Part shown: positions 20,970-28,524 of the stretch, one piece after another
Position numbering within the stretch: position 1 is the first letter of the stretch
Layout: the number at the start of each line of letters is the position of its first letter
Virus record (IMG/VR): IMGVR_UViG_3300008952_000229
Span: 1-28,524 of that record
Reading direction: 5' to 3' (one strand)
DNA from: a virus
DNA: 28,524 nucleotides
Translations under genes and position numbers: made by a program
Notes under the pieces: model-generated
What the model was told of the DNA's origin: nothing
The model's input: the letters and a program-made list of their open reading frames with translations, nothing else
Databases searched by the model: none

Positions 20970-20998
20970 TTTAATGAACGTTCAAGGAACCTTTAATA

Positions 20999-22270
20999 AT
21001 GCCCACTGATTTATCTCCCAGGTCTACGCAGAGTGCCGTAATCTTAACATCTACGGGCTCTGCTGCTCTCGTAGCCGCAGCTGTTCCTTTTGGGATTTAT
21101 ACCGGCTCTAGTGATTTTTTGAGCGGAGCCGCTCTGCAAGTAAACTATGTTTATAAAAAACTAGGAGGGGATGTAGTTGATATTGAGCTAACCCCTGCTA
21201 ATGTTTATGCAGCTTATGAAGAAGCTGTGTTGGAATATTCATATATTTTCAATCTTCATCATGGAAAAAACACGCTCTCTAGTGTTCTTGGTGCAACCAC
21301 TGGAACCTTTGATCACAAAGGGGACAGATTGACGGGCCCCACTGGGGTGAATTTAAAGTTTCCTCGTTATCAATTTACATATGCGATGACAGTTGGTGAT
21401 GGATTGGCTGCAGCAGCAGGCTTTGGAGGAACTATTCCAGAGTACTCTGCTTCATTCAAGCCTAGAACTAATGTGCAGGATTATAATATTCAGAACATCA
21501 TTTCAAGTTCTTCAGCATCCGGAGTGGATGATGGAGGCAGTGCAGTGGCGTATGCCGGAAAAGTTGAAGACAACCGGGTGTTCATCACAAAAGTTTTTTA
21601 TAAGTCTCCACGGGCTATGTGGCGCTTCTATGGGTATTATGGAGGTATAGGAGTGGTAGGCAATTATTCCACCTATGGACAATTTGCCGATGATGCCACA
21701 TTTGAAATTATTCCCACTTGGCAAAATAAACTACAAGCCATTATGTACGAGGATTCTATAGTAACCCGAACTTCTAATTATTCCTATGAATTAATAAATA
21801 ATAAATTGAGGCTGTTTCCTAATCCAAGCGATTGGGCTTTTAAAGACGCAGATAGGATATGGGTTAAATTTTATATTAAGACTGATGCATGGGAAGAAGA
21901 TGATAACTATAAAACAGGCAGAGAAGGTGTAAATAATGTTAACACCATTCCTTTAGACAATATTCCCTATACTAATATTAATGCAATAGGCAAACAGTGG
22001 ATTCGAAAATATGCCCTGGCAGTATGTAAAGAAATGTTAGGACAAATTAGGGGTAAATTTACAACGATTCCCATTCCCGGAGAAAGTGTAACTTTGAATC
22101 ATTCGGAATTGCTAGCCCAAGCGAAAGAAGAGCAAACAACACTTAGGGATAAATTAATGGAAATGTTGAAAGAAATGGAATATGCAGAATTGGCGAAGAG
22201 AGATGCAGAGATCACCGATGCCACTACCAATACTTTAAAGAACTCGCCATTACCAATTTTTGTAGGATAA
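20999..22270 (+). CDS. gp13: Neck protein (T4 gp13-like)
   Basis: Head-completion/neck protein that joins the portal after packaging. 423 residues against 309 in T4 gp13. The landmark is at about 50-85: KLGGDVVDIELTPANVYAAY followed by EEAVLEYSYIFN, the family's pattern of a conserved loop and helix (a hydrophobic beta-strand, then an acidic helix). Middle: Gly/Ala and aromatic-rich, with WRFYGYYGGIG. Towards the end, helix KQWIRKYALAVCKEMLGQIR at about 335-354 and a Lys/Glu coiled coil (LRDKLMEMLKEMEYAELAKR) are typical of connector proteins. AAGGAA at about 20983 is the ribosome-binding site. Assignment to gp13 rests on these segments and on the two genes that follow, so is a little less secure than for sheath or capsid. 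Confidence 0.75.
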   Translation: MPTDLSPRSTQSAVILTSTGSAALVAAAVPFGIYTGSSDFLSGAALQVNYVYKKLGGDVVDIELTPANVYAAYEEAVLEYSYIFNLHHGKNTLSSVLGATTGTFDHKGDRLTGPTGVNLKFPRYQFTYAMTVGDGLAAAAGFGGTIPEYSASFKPRTNVQDYNIQNIISSSSASGVDDGGSAVAYAGKVEDNRVFITKVFYKSPRAMWRFYGYYGGIGVVGNYSTYGQFADDATFEIIPTWQNKLQAIMYEDSIVTRTSNYSYELINNKLRLFPNPSDWAFKDADRIWVKFYIKTDAWEEDDNYKTGREGVNNVNTIPLDNIPYTNINAIGKQWIRKYALAVCKEMLGQIRGKFTTIPIPGESVTLNHSELLAQAKEEQTTLRDKLMEMLKEMEYAELAKRDAEITDATTNTLKNSPLPIFVG

Positions 22271-22277
22271 GTAGAGT

Positions 22278-22766
22278 ATGTCTAATGAATGGAAACGCCC
22301 AGCACAGCCGCCCCCTCCGCTTTTTCTAGGTAAAAAAGAAAGAGATCTTGTCAAACAAGTTAATGACGAGCTTATCGAAAAGGTAATCGGTCAACAACTT
22401 CTTTATTATTCTATTGATTTAGAAACTACAGATTTTCATGAATTATATGGCGAAGCGATTGTTAAAACTTATTTGCCTCCCGTCCGTGTATACGCCCTTA
22501 TTGAATTTACCGAGTTTTCTACTCAATATATGGAAGACGGTGGCGTTGACAAAACTTGGGAAATTAATGTACATTTTCATAAAAGACGATTAGAAGAAGA
22601 TCAGAATATGTATGTAAGAGAAGGGGACTTTGTACTTTATAATGATTATTATTATGAGATTGTAAAACTTACTGAGCCCAAATTATTGTTTGGACAAGCA
22701 AACAGGGAATTTGAAATTTCGGCACTATGTAAGAGAGCACGTAAGGGATTGTTCGATGCTACCTGA
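22278..22766 (+). CDS. gp14: Neck protein (T4 gp14-like)
   Basis: Second head-completion/neck protein, 162 residues against 256 in T4. The C-terminal two-thirds matches the family pattern: FHELYGEAIVKTYLPPVRVY, then INVHFHKRRL, then VREGDFVLYNDYYYEIVKL and FGQANREFEISALCKRAR; T4 gp14 carries a corresponding EGDLIYF ... FEINWVEP ... QLGQ order. The N-terminus is short and Pro-rich (PAQPPPPL). A weak purine tract precedes the start 8 bases after the gp13-like stop, so coupling is likely. The end overlaps the next gene by 11 bases. Gene order gp13-gp14-gp15 is that of T4. Confidence 0.8.
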   Translation: MSNEWKRPAQPPPPLFLGKKERDLVKQVNDELIEKVIGQQLLYYSIDLETTDFHELYGEAIVKTYLPPVRVYALIEFTEFSTQYMEDGGVDKTWEINVHFHKRRLEEDQNMYVREGDFVLYNDYYYEIVKLTEPKLLFGQANREFEISALCKRARKGLFDAT

Positions 22767-23631
22767 TAACTTTGATTTTGCCCAACTGCCTCCCGGAACT
22801 TATAACTTGCGGGAAATAGGGATGCTGGAGTCTACTATTGAGACGATAGATATGGCATTGGTGTCCTGGGTAAAGAAAGATTTAAATTTGAGCGCTCGAT
22901 CCAATGAAGGCTTTAAGGAGGTGCCGGTTTTATGGCAAGCTCCAGAAAGGGCGTATCAAGTGAAACACAATAAAGATTTAAGAGACGATGCTGGAGCACT
23001 TAAGCTTCCTTTAATTTCCGTAAACAGAACGGGCATTACTAAAGATCCCGCAAAAAAAGGCGCCTTTCAAGCCAATTATTATTCTAAAAACCGTAATGGG
23101 AGAGCAGGACGCTGGGTTATTGCTAAACGGATTGTGGAAGACAAAACTCGAAACTATGCAGTGGTGGGAAATACCCGCAATGAGAACTTTACTTCCGGAA
23201 CTGATCAAAGATATTACCCTCGTGTAAACAAAAAGATTGTTATTCAGAGTTTGTCTATTCCTATTCCGGTATATGTTAATGTAGAGTACAAGATTTTTAT
23301 TAAAACGGAATATCAACAACAAATGAACGATCTCTTAGCTCCGTTTTTAGCACGCACTGGTCAAATTAATGCTTTTGTAATGAAGCGAAACGGCCATTTA
23401 TATGAAGCATTCATTGATCAAGGGTTTTCTCACAATAACAACGTGAACAATCTTGGGGAAGATATGAGGATGTTCAATTCCGAGATTACAATTAGAGTAT
23501 TGGGATATTTAATTGGCGAAGGCGAAAATGATGATAGGCCTATCGTGAGAATAGATGAAAATACAGTGGAATTAACGTTTCCTTCCGAAGGCCCAGTTCC
23601 TGAAGGTAATCCCGACTTTTTTCTTCCATAA
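22756..23631 (+). CDS. gp15: Tail completion/sheath-terminator protein (T4 gp15-like)
   Basis: Hexameric cap that ends the tail and joins it to the neck. 291 residues against 272 in T4. Landmarks: IPVYVNVEYKIFIKTEYQQQ with MNDLLAPFLA at about 178-207 (T4 has the same hydrophobic strand then helix), TRNYAVVGNTRNEN before it, and MRMFNSEITIRVLGYLIG towards the end, an inner-ring strand typical of tail terminators. AAGGGA at 22743-22748 is 7 bases before ATG 22756; the open frame runs back to TTG 22690 but that start lacks a ribosome-binding site. C-terminal residues (PEGNPDFFLP) are Pro-rich. Followed by a promoter rather than by sheath on the same unit. Confidence 0.8.
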   Translation: MLPDNFDFAQLPPGTYNLREIGMLESTIETIDMALVSWVKKDLNLSARSNEGFKEVPVLWQAPERAYQVKHNKDLRDDAGALKLPLISVNRTGITKDPAKKGAFQANYYSKNRNGRAGRWVIAKRIVEDKTRNYAVVGNTRNENFTSGTDQRYYPRVNKKIVIQSLSIPIPVYVNVEYKIFIKTEYQQQMNDLLAPFLARTGQINAFVMKRNGHLYEAFIDQGFSHNNNVNNLGEDMRMFNSEITIRVLGYLIGEGENDDRPIVRIDENTVELTFPSEGPVPEGNPDFFLP

Positions 23632-23655
23632 AGAAAGCGTTTTGAGATCAAAAAT

Positions 23656-23663
23656 ACTATTTA
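23656..23663 (+). promoter_or_regulatory. Putative late promoter for sheath and tube
   Basis: Exact ACTATTTA followed by ATTAATGA, 52 bases before the sheath ATG. A small hairpin (AATGAT 23667-23672, ATCATT 23679-23684) follows. Confidence 0.7.
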
Positions 23664-23715
23664 ATTAATGATTGCACTATCATTTACATGATTTTAATAA
23701 TGAGGAACCCACAAT

Positions 23716-26625
23716 ATGTCAGTTAAAAGTTTTAAGTTTGTATCTCCTGGGGTGTTTATCAATGAGATTGATAACTCCTTTATTCCAAAGTCTGCCGATA
23801 CTATCGGCCCCGTCGTTGTCGGGCGCGCATCTCGCGGCTTAGGCATGAAGCCTGTTAAGGTAGAATCTTATTCTGATTTCGTTACAATGTTTGGCGAAAC
23901 AGTTCCTGGGAATGCCGGCGGTGATATTTCACGCTATGGTAATTACCAGTCTCCAATGTATGGAACGTATGCCGCTAAGGCTTTTTTGAGAGCAAATGTA
24001 GCACCTTTGACATATGTACGTTTATTGGGAACTCAAAACACCGATGCCACAACTGCTGGATATGCAGGCTGGGAGACGGAAAAAGATCCTGCCTCCACCA
24101 TTGCTGAAAACGGAGGAGCTTATGGGCTCTTTATGTTCCCAAGTGCATCCGTGGTTTCTACTTCTTCAGTGGGCACTGGCTCATTAGCTGCCATTTGGTA
24201 CCTTGATCAGTCTGCCTCCATTCAATTAAGTGGAACAATTTACAACAAAGCTGAAGGCGCCGGCACTGCTGATAATCGTACTGCGGGTATAGCTAAAGTA
24301 TTATCGACTGATGCAAACAACCTTTTTACAGTAATACTCTCCAGTTCGGCTGCAGGTTCTGAACAGAAGATTAAATTCGGTTGGGACGACTCTGCTGAAA
24401 CTTTCATTCGTGAACGTTTTAATACTAATCCTCAGCTAGTGTCAACGGCAGGGGCTTTTTACCCCAGTTCTGCACAGCAGCGTTATTGGCTTGGCGCTAC
24501 TTTCGAGCAAGAAGTACGAGATAGAAGCATGGTAGGTGCAGCAGCATATGGTGTTATTCTTCCCATCGCTCAACATACGACTGCCACCAAGGGCCCACAT
24601 GCCCTGAGACAGTCAACTCGCGAAGCTGTTGCTGGATGGTTTATTGGACAAGATTTGAGTGGCGTTACTGGAAGCTATGCTCCCGCTGCCATGCAAAAAC
24701 TATTCCGTCTGAAGGGAAGAGGACACGGTCAATGGCTTGATCGAAATGTTAAAGTTAGCATTGAAAAGCTCAGAGCATCGACAACTACTCTTAATAACTA
24801 TGGAACGTTCTCGGTAGTTCTTCGCGACTTAAACGATAGTGACAACAAACAAGTTGTTTTGGAGCGTTTTGATAACTTGACTTTAGATCCTACGAGCCCT
24901 AACTATGTTGCGCGCAAGATCGGAGACAAATATGAGGAATGGAGTTCGACTGAACGCCGATTGAAAGAATACGGCGATTATGATAACAAGTCTAAATTTG
25001 TCTACGTGTCGATGAACGATACAGTTGATGCCGGCGGAACTGACGAAGCTCTGTTGCCGTTTGGCTACTTTGGACCTCCTAAATATAATGATGCAACCCG
25101 AATCACGGGCAGTTTCTCCGATACGGTGATTAACAATACCTTCATTTTCTCAGGTTCTAACCTCTTAAACGCCAACATGAACGCGATTTTAAGTGGAAAC
25201 TACCAAGGTGATGGCGGTGCCGGTTTCCTAACAGGATCGCTAACAGGATCGTTGAAGTTCCCACATGTTCGTTTGCGCGCATCTGCCTCCGATGGCGGAT
25301 TAAGCGATCCAACACGAGCATGTTTTGGTATGCAGACTACCCGAGAAGCAAACGGAACTACAGCCGATGCTAGCGTAGCTGATTACCATAAACTACTTTT
25401 TGCTGATTTCCCGGATGATCCTACGACATATGGTTCGCAGGCACCTACTCAGCTTTCCGGCGCTCTCGCATGGGGGTATATCTTCTCGATGGATGACATT
25501 GGAACATCTTCAGCGAACGTATACCATTATGTCTCAGGCGCCCGCAAGGCAGGTACTAGCGTGGGAAGTTATACTACTCTTTTGAATGCAGGATATGATA
25601 GTTTCACTGCCCCCTTCTGGGGAGCATATGACGGTTTTGATATCAAGCTGCCGGATCCTCTATATAATGGCGGAATGACTGCGGGAACGAGTACTGAGCT
25701 TAATAGTGCTCCATACAACACCTACAAGCAAGCTCTTGATAGTGTTGCGGATCCTGAAGCAGTAGATATGAACTTGCTCGTTACTCCGGGTCTAACGTTT
25801 GATGCACTGACTGCGCATATGGTTAATGTATGTGAAGAGCGTGCAGATTCCTTGGCTCTGATTGATTTGGCAAATGTTTACATCCCATCTTCAGAGGCAT
25901 ATTATTCTGATAAATCATCTAGAATTGGGACAACCCCCACCAATGCATCTACTGCTCTTCGCGACAGGCGTATAGATTCCAGTTACGGCTGTACTTTCTA
26001 TCCATGGGTACAAACCCGTGATGAAGCTACTGGCCGACTATTGTGGGTTCCGCCCAGTGTCGCTATGATGGGTGTTCTTGCCTCTTCTGAGGCTAAAACC
26101 GAAATTTGGTTTGCACCTGCAGGATTTAATCGTGGTGGTTTGAGTGAGGGTGCCGCTGGCATCCCCGTCACCGGTGTGACTGAGAAGCTGACATCTAAAC
26201 AAAGAGATACGCTTTACGAGTCTAACATCAACCCCATTGCCTCCTTCCCCTCCACAGGAATAGTTGTCTTCGGACAAAAAACACTACAAGAGCGTCAATC
26301 TGCTCTTGACAGAATTAATGTAAGACGATTGGTTATCTACTTGAAGAAGCAGATTTCGATTCTGGCAACACAGATTCTGTTTGAACAGAACGTTCAGGCT
26401 ACGTGGAATCGGTTCAAGTCACTTGTTGAGCCGTTCCTTGCGAATGTTAAAACCCGATTTGGTATAACGGACTATAAGTTGATTCTAGATGAATCTACTA
26501 CGACTCCCGACTTAATTGATCAAAACATTCTGTACGCCAAAATTATGATTAAACCGGCACGTGCTATCGAATTCATCGCAATTGACTTCGTGGTTATGTC
26601 AACCGGCGCATCATTTGAAGATTAA
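23716..26625 (+). CDS. gp18: Contractile tail sheath protein (T4 gp18-like)
   Basis: Forms the contractile sheath around the tube. 969 residues against 659 in T4, much larger than usual. N-terminal FVSPGVFINEIDNSFIP and GPVVVGRASRG are the standard sheath start (SPGV motif). The C-terminal part, about 826-960, is equally typical: TSKQRDTLYESNINPIASFP, then GIVVFGQKTLQ, RINVRRLVIYLKKQI and a last strand region with IEFIAIDFVVMSTG. The excess is in the middle (about 130-250 and 455-640), Ser/Gly/Ala/Thr-rich with a short repeat (FLTGSLTGSL), probably extra surface domains. GAGGAA at 23702-23707 is 8 bases upstream. Sheath and tube are contiguous, with a hairpin between. Confidence 0.95.
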   Translation: MSVKSFKFVSPGVFINEIDNSFIPKSADTIGPVVVGRASRGLGMKPVKVESYSDFVTMFGETVPGNAGGDISRYGNYQSPMYGTYAAKAFLRANVAPLTYVRLLGTQNTDATTAGYAGWETEKDPASTIAENGGAYGLFMFPSASVVSTSSVGTGSLAAIWYLDQSASIQLSGTIYNKAEGAGTADNRTAGIAKVLSTDANNLFTVILSSSAAGSEQKIKFGWDDSAETFIRERFNTNPQLVSTAGAFYPSSAQQRYWLGATFEQEVRDRSMVGAAAYGVILPIAQHTTATKGPHALRQSTREAVAGWFIGQDLSGVTGSYAPAAMQKLFRLKGRGHGQWLDRNVKVSIEKLRASTTTLNNYGTFSVVLRDLNDSDNKQVVLERFDNLTLDPTSPNYVARKIGDKYEEWSSTERRLKEYGDYDNKSKFVYVSMNDTVDAGGTDEALLPFGYFGPPKYNDATRITGSFSDTVINNTFIFSGSNLLNANMNAILSGNYQGDGGAGFLTGSLTGSLKFPHVRLRASASDGGLSDPTRACFGMQTTREANGTTADASVADYHKLLFADFPDDPTTYGSQAPTQLSGALAWGYIFSMDDIGTSSANVYHYVSGARKAGTSVGSYTTLLNAGYDSFTAPFWGAYDGFDIKLPDPLYNGGMTAGTSTELNSAPYNTYKQALDSVADPEAVDMNLLVTPGLTFDALTAHMVNVCEERADSLALIDLANVYIPSSEAYYSDKSSRIGTTPTNASTALRDRRIDSSYGCTFYPWVQTRDEATGRLLWVPPSVAMMGVLASSEAKTEIWFAPAGFNRGGLSEGAAGIPVTGVTEKLTSKQRDTLYESNINPIASFPSTGIVVFGQKTLQERQSALDRINVRRLVIYLKKQISILATQILFEQNVQATWNRFKSLVEPFLANVKTRFGITDYKLILDESTTTPDLIDQNILYAKIMIKPARAIEFIAIDFVVMSTGASFED

Positions 26626-26631
26626 AAAGGA

Positions 26632-26649
26632 TGGGGGATTTTTCCCCCA
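26632..26649 (+). other. Hairpin between sheath and tube genes
   Basis: TGGGGGA and TCCCCCA (26632-26638, 26643-26649) pair over a TTTT loop. No T-run follows on this strand, so read-through to tube is expected; on the opposite strand a TTTTT stretch follows. Could act as a partial attenuator or 3'-end stabiliser for sheath mRNA. Confidence 0.6.
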
Positions 26650-26688
26650 CCACACTAATTAAAAATAGATTATAGGAGTCCCTAAAAA

Positions 26689-27276
26689 ATGGCATTTTGG
26701 TCAACCAACTTTGGTGAAGATACAACCCTTAAAGATCCAAAAAGAAAGTTTCGATTTACAGTAGAATTTCAAGGAATTCAGGCAGCACAGGGTGGTGCAA
26801 TATTATGGTATGCAAAAACTGCAGCCAAGCCTAGTTTCCAGGTGGCAGAGGCAACTCATAAGTTCCTTAACCACACCTTTTATTACCCAGGTTCAGTAAC
26901 ATGGCAAGATATCTCTATAACGCTGGTGGATCCAGTCGATCCAGATATGGCTGCAACTCTTTCTGACATTGTGGTACAATCAGGATATACTCCACCAACG
27001 GATGCTAATTCGTTATCTACGATGTCTAAGGCTAAGGCCGCTGGTGCTTTAGGGACAGTTATTATTACTCAAATCGATTCAGATGGAAAGCCGCTTGAAA
27101 CATGGACTCTTTGGAATTCCTGGATTAAAGAAGTTAAGTATGGCGATCTAGGATATGATACCGATGATCTTACCGAAATGACGGTAGCTCTTAAATATGA
27201 CTGGGCACGCGTAGAAACAGCTGGTCCCTCCGTCGCAGTTGCTGGCGCTGGTGGAACAGAATTCTTTAACGTTTAA
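26689..27276 (+). CDS. gp19: Tail tube protein (T4 gp19-like)
   Basis: Builds the inner tube through which DNA passes. 195 residues, compared with 163 in T4. Landmarks: MAFWSTNFGEDTTLKDPKRK at the start, FRFTVEFQG and KPSFQVAEATHKFLNHTFYY at about 50-70, PGSVTWQDISITLVDP at 72-87, then a Gly/Ala linker and WNSWIKEVKYGDLGYDTDDL with MTVALKYDWARVE at about 155-180; this succession of beta-strands is that of the gp19/VgrG-type tube fold. AGGAG at 26674-26678 precedes the ATG. No separate promoter copy is seen, so it shares the sheath unit. Confidence 0.95.
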   Translation: MAFWSTNFGEDTTLKDPKRKFRFTVEFQGIQAAQGGAILWYAKTAAKPSFQVAEATHKFLNHTFYYPGSVTWQDISITLVDPVDPDMAATLSDIVVQSGYTPPTDANSLSTMSKAKAAGALGTVIITQIDSDGKPLETWTLWNSWIKEVKYGDLGYDTDDLTEMTVALKYDWARVETAGPSVAVAGAGGTEFFNV

Positions 27277-27301
27277 AGATTGATAAAACAAGAGGTGTAA
27301 A

Positions 27302-28159
27302 TTGTCAAGAAATAAAGGACGCTCAGGGGGCGCCCAACAACCGGACACAAGTCCACCACCACAAGTACTACAAGGGGAGCCTAGCGGTTTCTCCTTTGTT
27401 GTTCCTACAGAATTTGTGGAACTACCTTCAGGGGGTGAGCTATATCCGGAAGGGCATCCGCTCCATGGTGAGAGTACGATTGAGATACGTCAGATGACGG
27501 CGAAAGAAGAGGACTTGCTTACGTCCAGAACCCTCCTTAAAAAAGGTGTAGCCCTGGACAGGGTGTTAGCTAATTTGATCGTAGACAAGCGCATTGACGG
27601 CGATTCTCTGTTGGTAGGAGATCGCAATGCGATCATCATTGCTATGAGAGTATCGGGATATGGTAATGATTATAATACTAAGGTAACATGTCCAGCCTGT
27701 AATGAGACTCAAGAATTTAATTTTGATTTGAATGAGGCTAATATCTACCACGGAGAGACAGAGAAAGAAGGTTGGGACATTACAGATAATGGAAATGGAA
27801 CATTTGATCTTGTGCTTCCGAAGACACAGGTAACCGTAACCTTTAGGCTCTTAACGGGCAAAGATGAAAAAGCTCTATTCAGTGGAATGGAACAAGATCG
27901 TAAGCGCAAGACTTATGAGCAGACTGTGACGCGTCAATTGGTAAATACAGTTGTGGCAGTCAATGGAGACAATTCTCCAGAAGCAATTAATTATTTGATT
28001 AATAATATTCCTTCATTAGATTCGAGGCATATTAGGCTTGCTTATCGCTTTGTGGCACCCAATGTTGATTTGACTCAACACTTTGAGTGCGGCGAGTGTG
28101 ACTATGCGCAAGATATGGAGGTTCCGCTCAGCGCGGACTTTTTTTGGCCTGACCGGTGA
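27302..28159 (+). CDS. gp26: Baseplate hub/assembly protein (T4 gp26-like), TTG start
   Basis: 285 residues against 208 in T4 gp26. The start codon is TTG, supported by AGAGGTG at 27290-27296 (5 bases upstream) and by the lack of any ATG before about residue 65. Family pattern: FVELPSGGELYPEGHPLHG at 40-60, IEIRQMTAKEEDLLTSRTLL at 64-84, a metal-binding-looking CPAC at 130-133 and a second pair CGEC at 263-266 (a split zinc ribbon), and LTGKDEKAL at about 190. T4 gp26 (PF12322-type) takes part in hub assembly. Directly after tube and directly before a further small gene and an ORF in tape-measure position, it occupies the place of tape-measure chaperones in other tailed phages. Confidence 0.85.
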   Translation: MSRNKGRSGGAQQPDTSPPPQVLQGEPSGFSFVVPTEFVELPSGGELYPEGHPLHGESTIEIRQMTAKEEDLLTSRTLLKKGVALDRVLANLIVDKRIDGDSLLVGDRNAIIIAMRVSGYGNDYNTKVTCPACNETQEFNFDLNEANIYHGETEKEGWDITDNGNGTFDLVLPKTQVTVTFRLLTGKDEKALFSGMEQDRKRKTYEQTVTRQLVNTVVAVNGDNSPEAINYLINNIPSLDSRHIRLAYRFVAPNVDLTQHFECGECDYAQDMEVPLSADFFWPDR

Positions 28160-28163
28160 GTAT

Positions 28164-28412
28164 ATGGAGAGCGTGTATGAACAGTTCTTCTTCATGAAAT
28201 ATTCAGGAGGATGGAGCTTTTCAGAGGCTTATAATTTACCGGTTGGCTTGAGGAAGTGGTTTGTAGAAAGATTGATTAAACAGCTACAAGCAGAGAAAGA
28301 GGCAATTGAAAGCGCATCAGGCGGCAGTGCAGGCAGTAAAGCTCAAACATTAACGTCACGTAACCAGCCACAAATGCCCCCACAACTAGCGAATAGAAGG
28401 AGACAGGGTTAG
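28164..28412 (+). CDS. Small protein after gp26-like gene, possible tail-assembly partner
   Basis: 82 residues: MESVYEQFFFMKYSGGWSFS, then EAYNLPVGLRKWFVERLIKQ and a Glu/Ala/Ser-rich linker with a basic tail (ANRRRQG). The aromatic FFFMKY and the LPVGLRKWFVERL helix look like a partner-binding helix. ATG 28164 follows the gp26 stop by 4 bases with GGTGA at 28155-28159. The same frame is open upstream to 28083, beyond the gp26 end, and a seven-T run at 28139-28145 lies in the overlap (see findings). I know of similar short proteins in this spot in T4-like phages, whose function is unclear. The stop lies inside the terminator stem. Confidence 0.7.
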   Translation: MESVYEQFFFMKYSGGWSFSEAYNLPVGLRKWFVERLIKQLQAEKEAIESASGGSAGSKAQTLTSRNQPQMPPQLANRRRQG

Positions 28413-28426
28413 ACCTGTCTTTTTTT
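28401..28426 (+). terminator. Rho-independent terminator after tail operon
   Basis: AGACAGG (28401-28407) pairs with CCTGTCT (28414-28420) over a 6-base loop, then TTTTTTG. The left arm is coding and the stop codon TAG of the 28164 gene (28410-28412) is in the loop. Confidence 0.9.
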
Positions 28427-28433
28427 GTAGCAA

Positions 28434-28441
28434 ACTATTTA
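28434..28441 (+). promoter_or_regulatory. Putative late promoter (ACTATTTA)
   Basis: Exact motif after the terminator, 29 bases before the GTG of the last ORF. Confidence 0.7.
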
Positions 28442-28470
28442 CCTTAGTAACAATATAAGAGGATTTTATT

Positions 28471-28524
28471 GTGGCTAAAACCCCAAACCAGATACAAGCA
28501 GAACTTAATAAGCTTCTGGAAGAA
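28471..28524 (+). CDS. Start of a further late gene, truncated by window end
   Basis: Eighteen codons are visible, MAKTPNQIQAELNKLLEE when the GTG is read as Met; the frame is open to the end of the window. AAGAGGA at 28457-28463 is 7 bases upstream and ACTATTTA stands 29 bases before the start. The helical, Gln/Leu/Glu-rich N-terminus and the place after tube and gp26-like genes make a tape measure or other hub protein likely, but too little sequence is present to identify it. Confidence 0.6.
   Translation, partial: MAKTPNQIQAELNKLLEE

Noticed and set aside
22690-22755. Upstream TTG start for the gp15-like gene
   Set aside because: No ribosome-binding site and a 77-base overlap with gp14-like; ATG 22756 has AAGGGA 7 bases upstream.
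28083-28163. Upstream TTG start for the 28164 gene
   Set aside because: Inside the gp26-like gene without a ribosome-binding site; kept only as possible frameshift sequence.

Overview
The window is a contiguous block of head, neck and tail genes from a lytic, contractile-tailed phage distantly related to T4 (Caudoviricetes, myovirus morphology). Twelve products match T4 structural or packaging families: TerL (gp17), portal (gp20), prohead protease (gp21), scaffold core (gp22), major capsid (gp23), neck (gp13, gp14), tail terminator (gp15), sheath (gp18), tube (gp19) and a gp26-type baseplate protein, plus a start-only ORF in the tape-measure/hub position. All genes are on the + strand, tightly packed with frequent stop/start overlaps, and most have good Shine-Dalgarno sequences. 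The DNA is moderately AT-rich. No integrase, tRNA, CRISPR array or bacterial gene is seen. Product style resembles environmental (aquatic) T4-like phages, but the host cannot be named from this sequence.

Layout. 10-10516: packaging and head-assembly operon: TerL, portal, four unknown or membrane genes, one 30-codon ORF, a protein with a charged amphipathic N-terminus, the prohead protease, a 926-residue head-cluster protein, a second small protein of the same N-terminal type, and a phage-encoded ribosomal protein bS21. 10519-16667: six secreted-fibre-like or decoration-like virion proteins, beginning with a tandem duplicate pair and followed by four fibre proteins that share a C-terminal domain. 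16693-20954: scaffold and major capsid, then two monocistronic genes, one of unknown structural type and one encoding a Lys/Ala/Pro-rich, histone-H1-like tail. 20962-23631: neck and tail terminator. 23656-28412: sheath, tube and two baseplate/tail-assembly proteins. 28434-end: start of a further late gene.

Regulation. The sequence ACTATTTA occurs just upstream of nearly every intergenic transcription-unit start (eight exact copies plus one CTATTTA), typically 30-60 bases before a start codon and often directly after a hairpin-plus-T-run terminator. I infer that it is this phage's late promoter, the counterpart of the T4 TATAAATA element. The segmentation lets abundant proteins (capsid, sheath, fibres) be made independently of the packaging operon.

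Most interesting points: the bS21 gene at the end of the head operon; a recurring N-terminal peptide on proteins around the prohead protease that may be a capsid-targeting tag; the ACTATTTA late-promoter set; two hairpins with the same GTAT loop at the predicted 5' end of the largest fibre mRNA; and the fibre block inserted between protease and scaffold, which are adjacent in T4.
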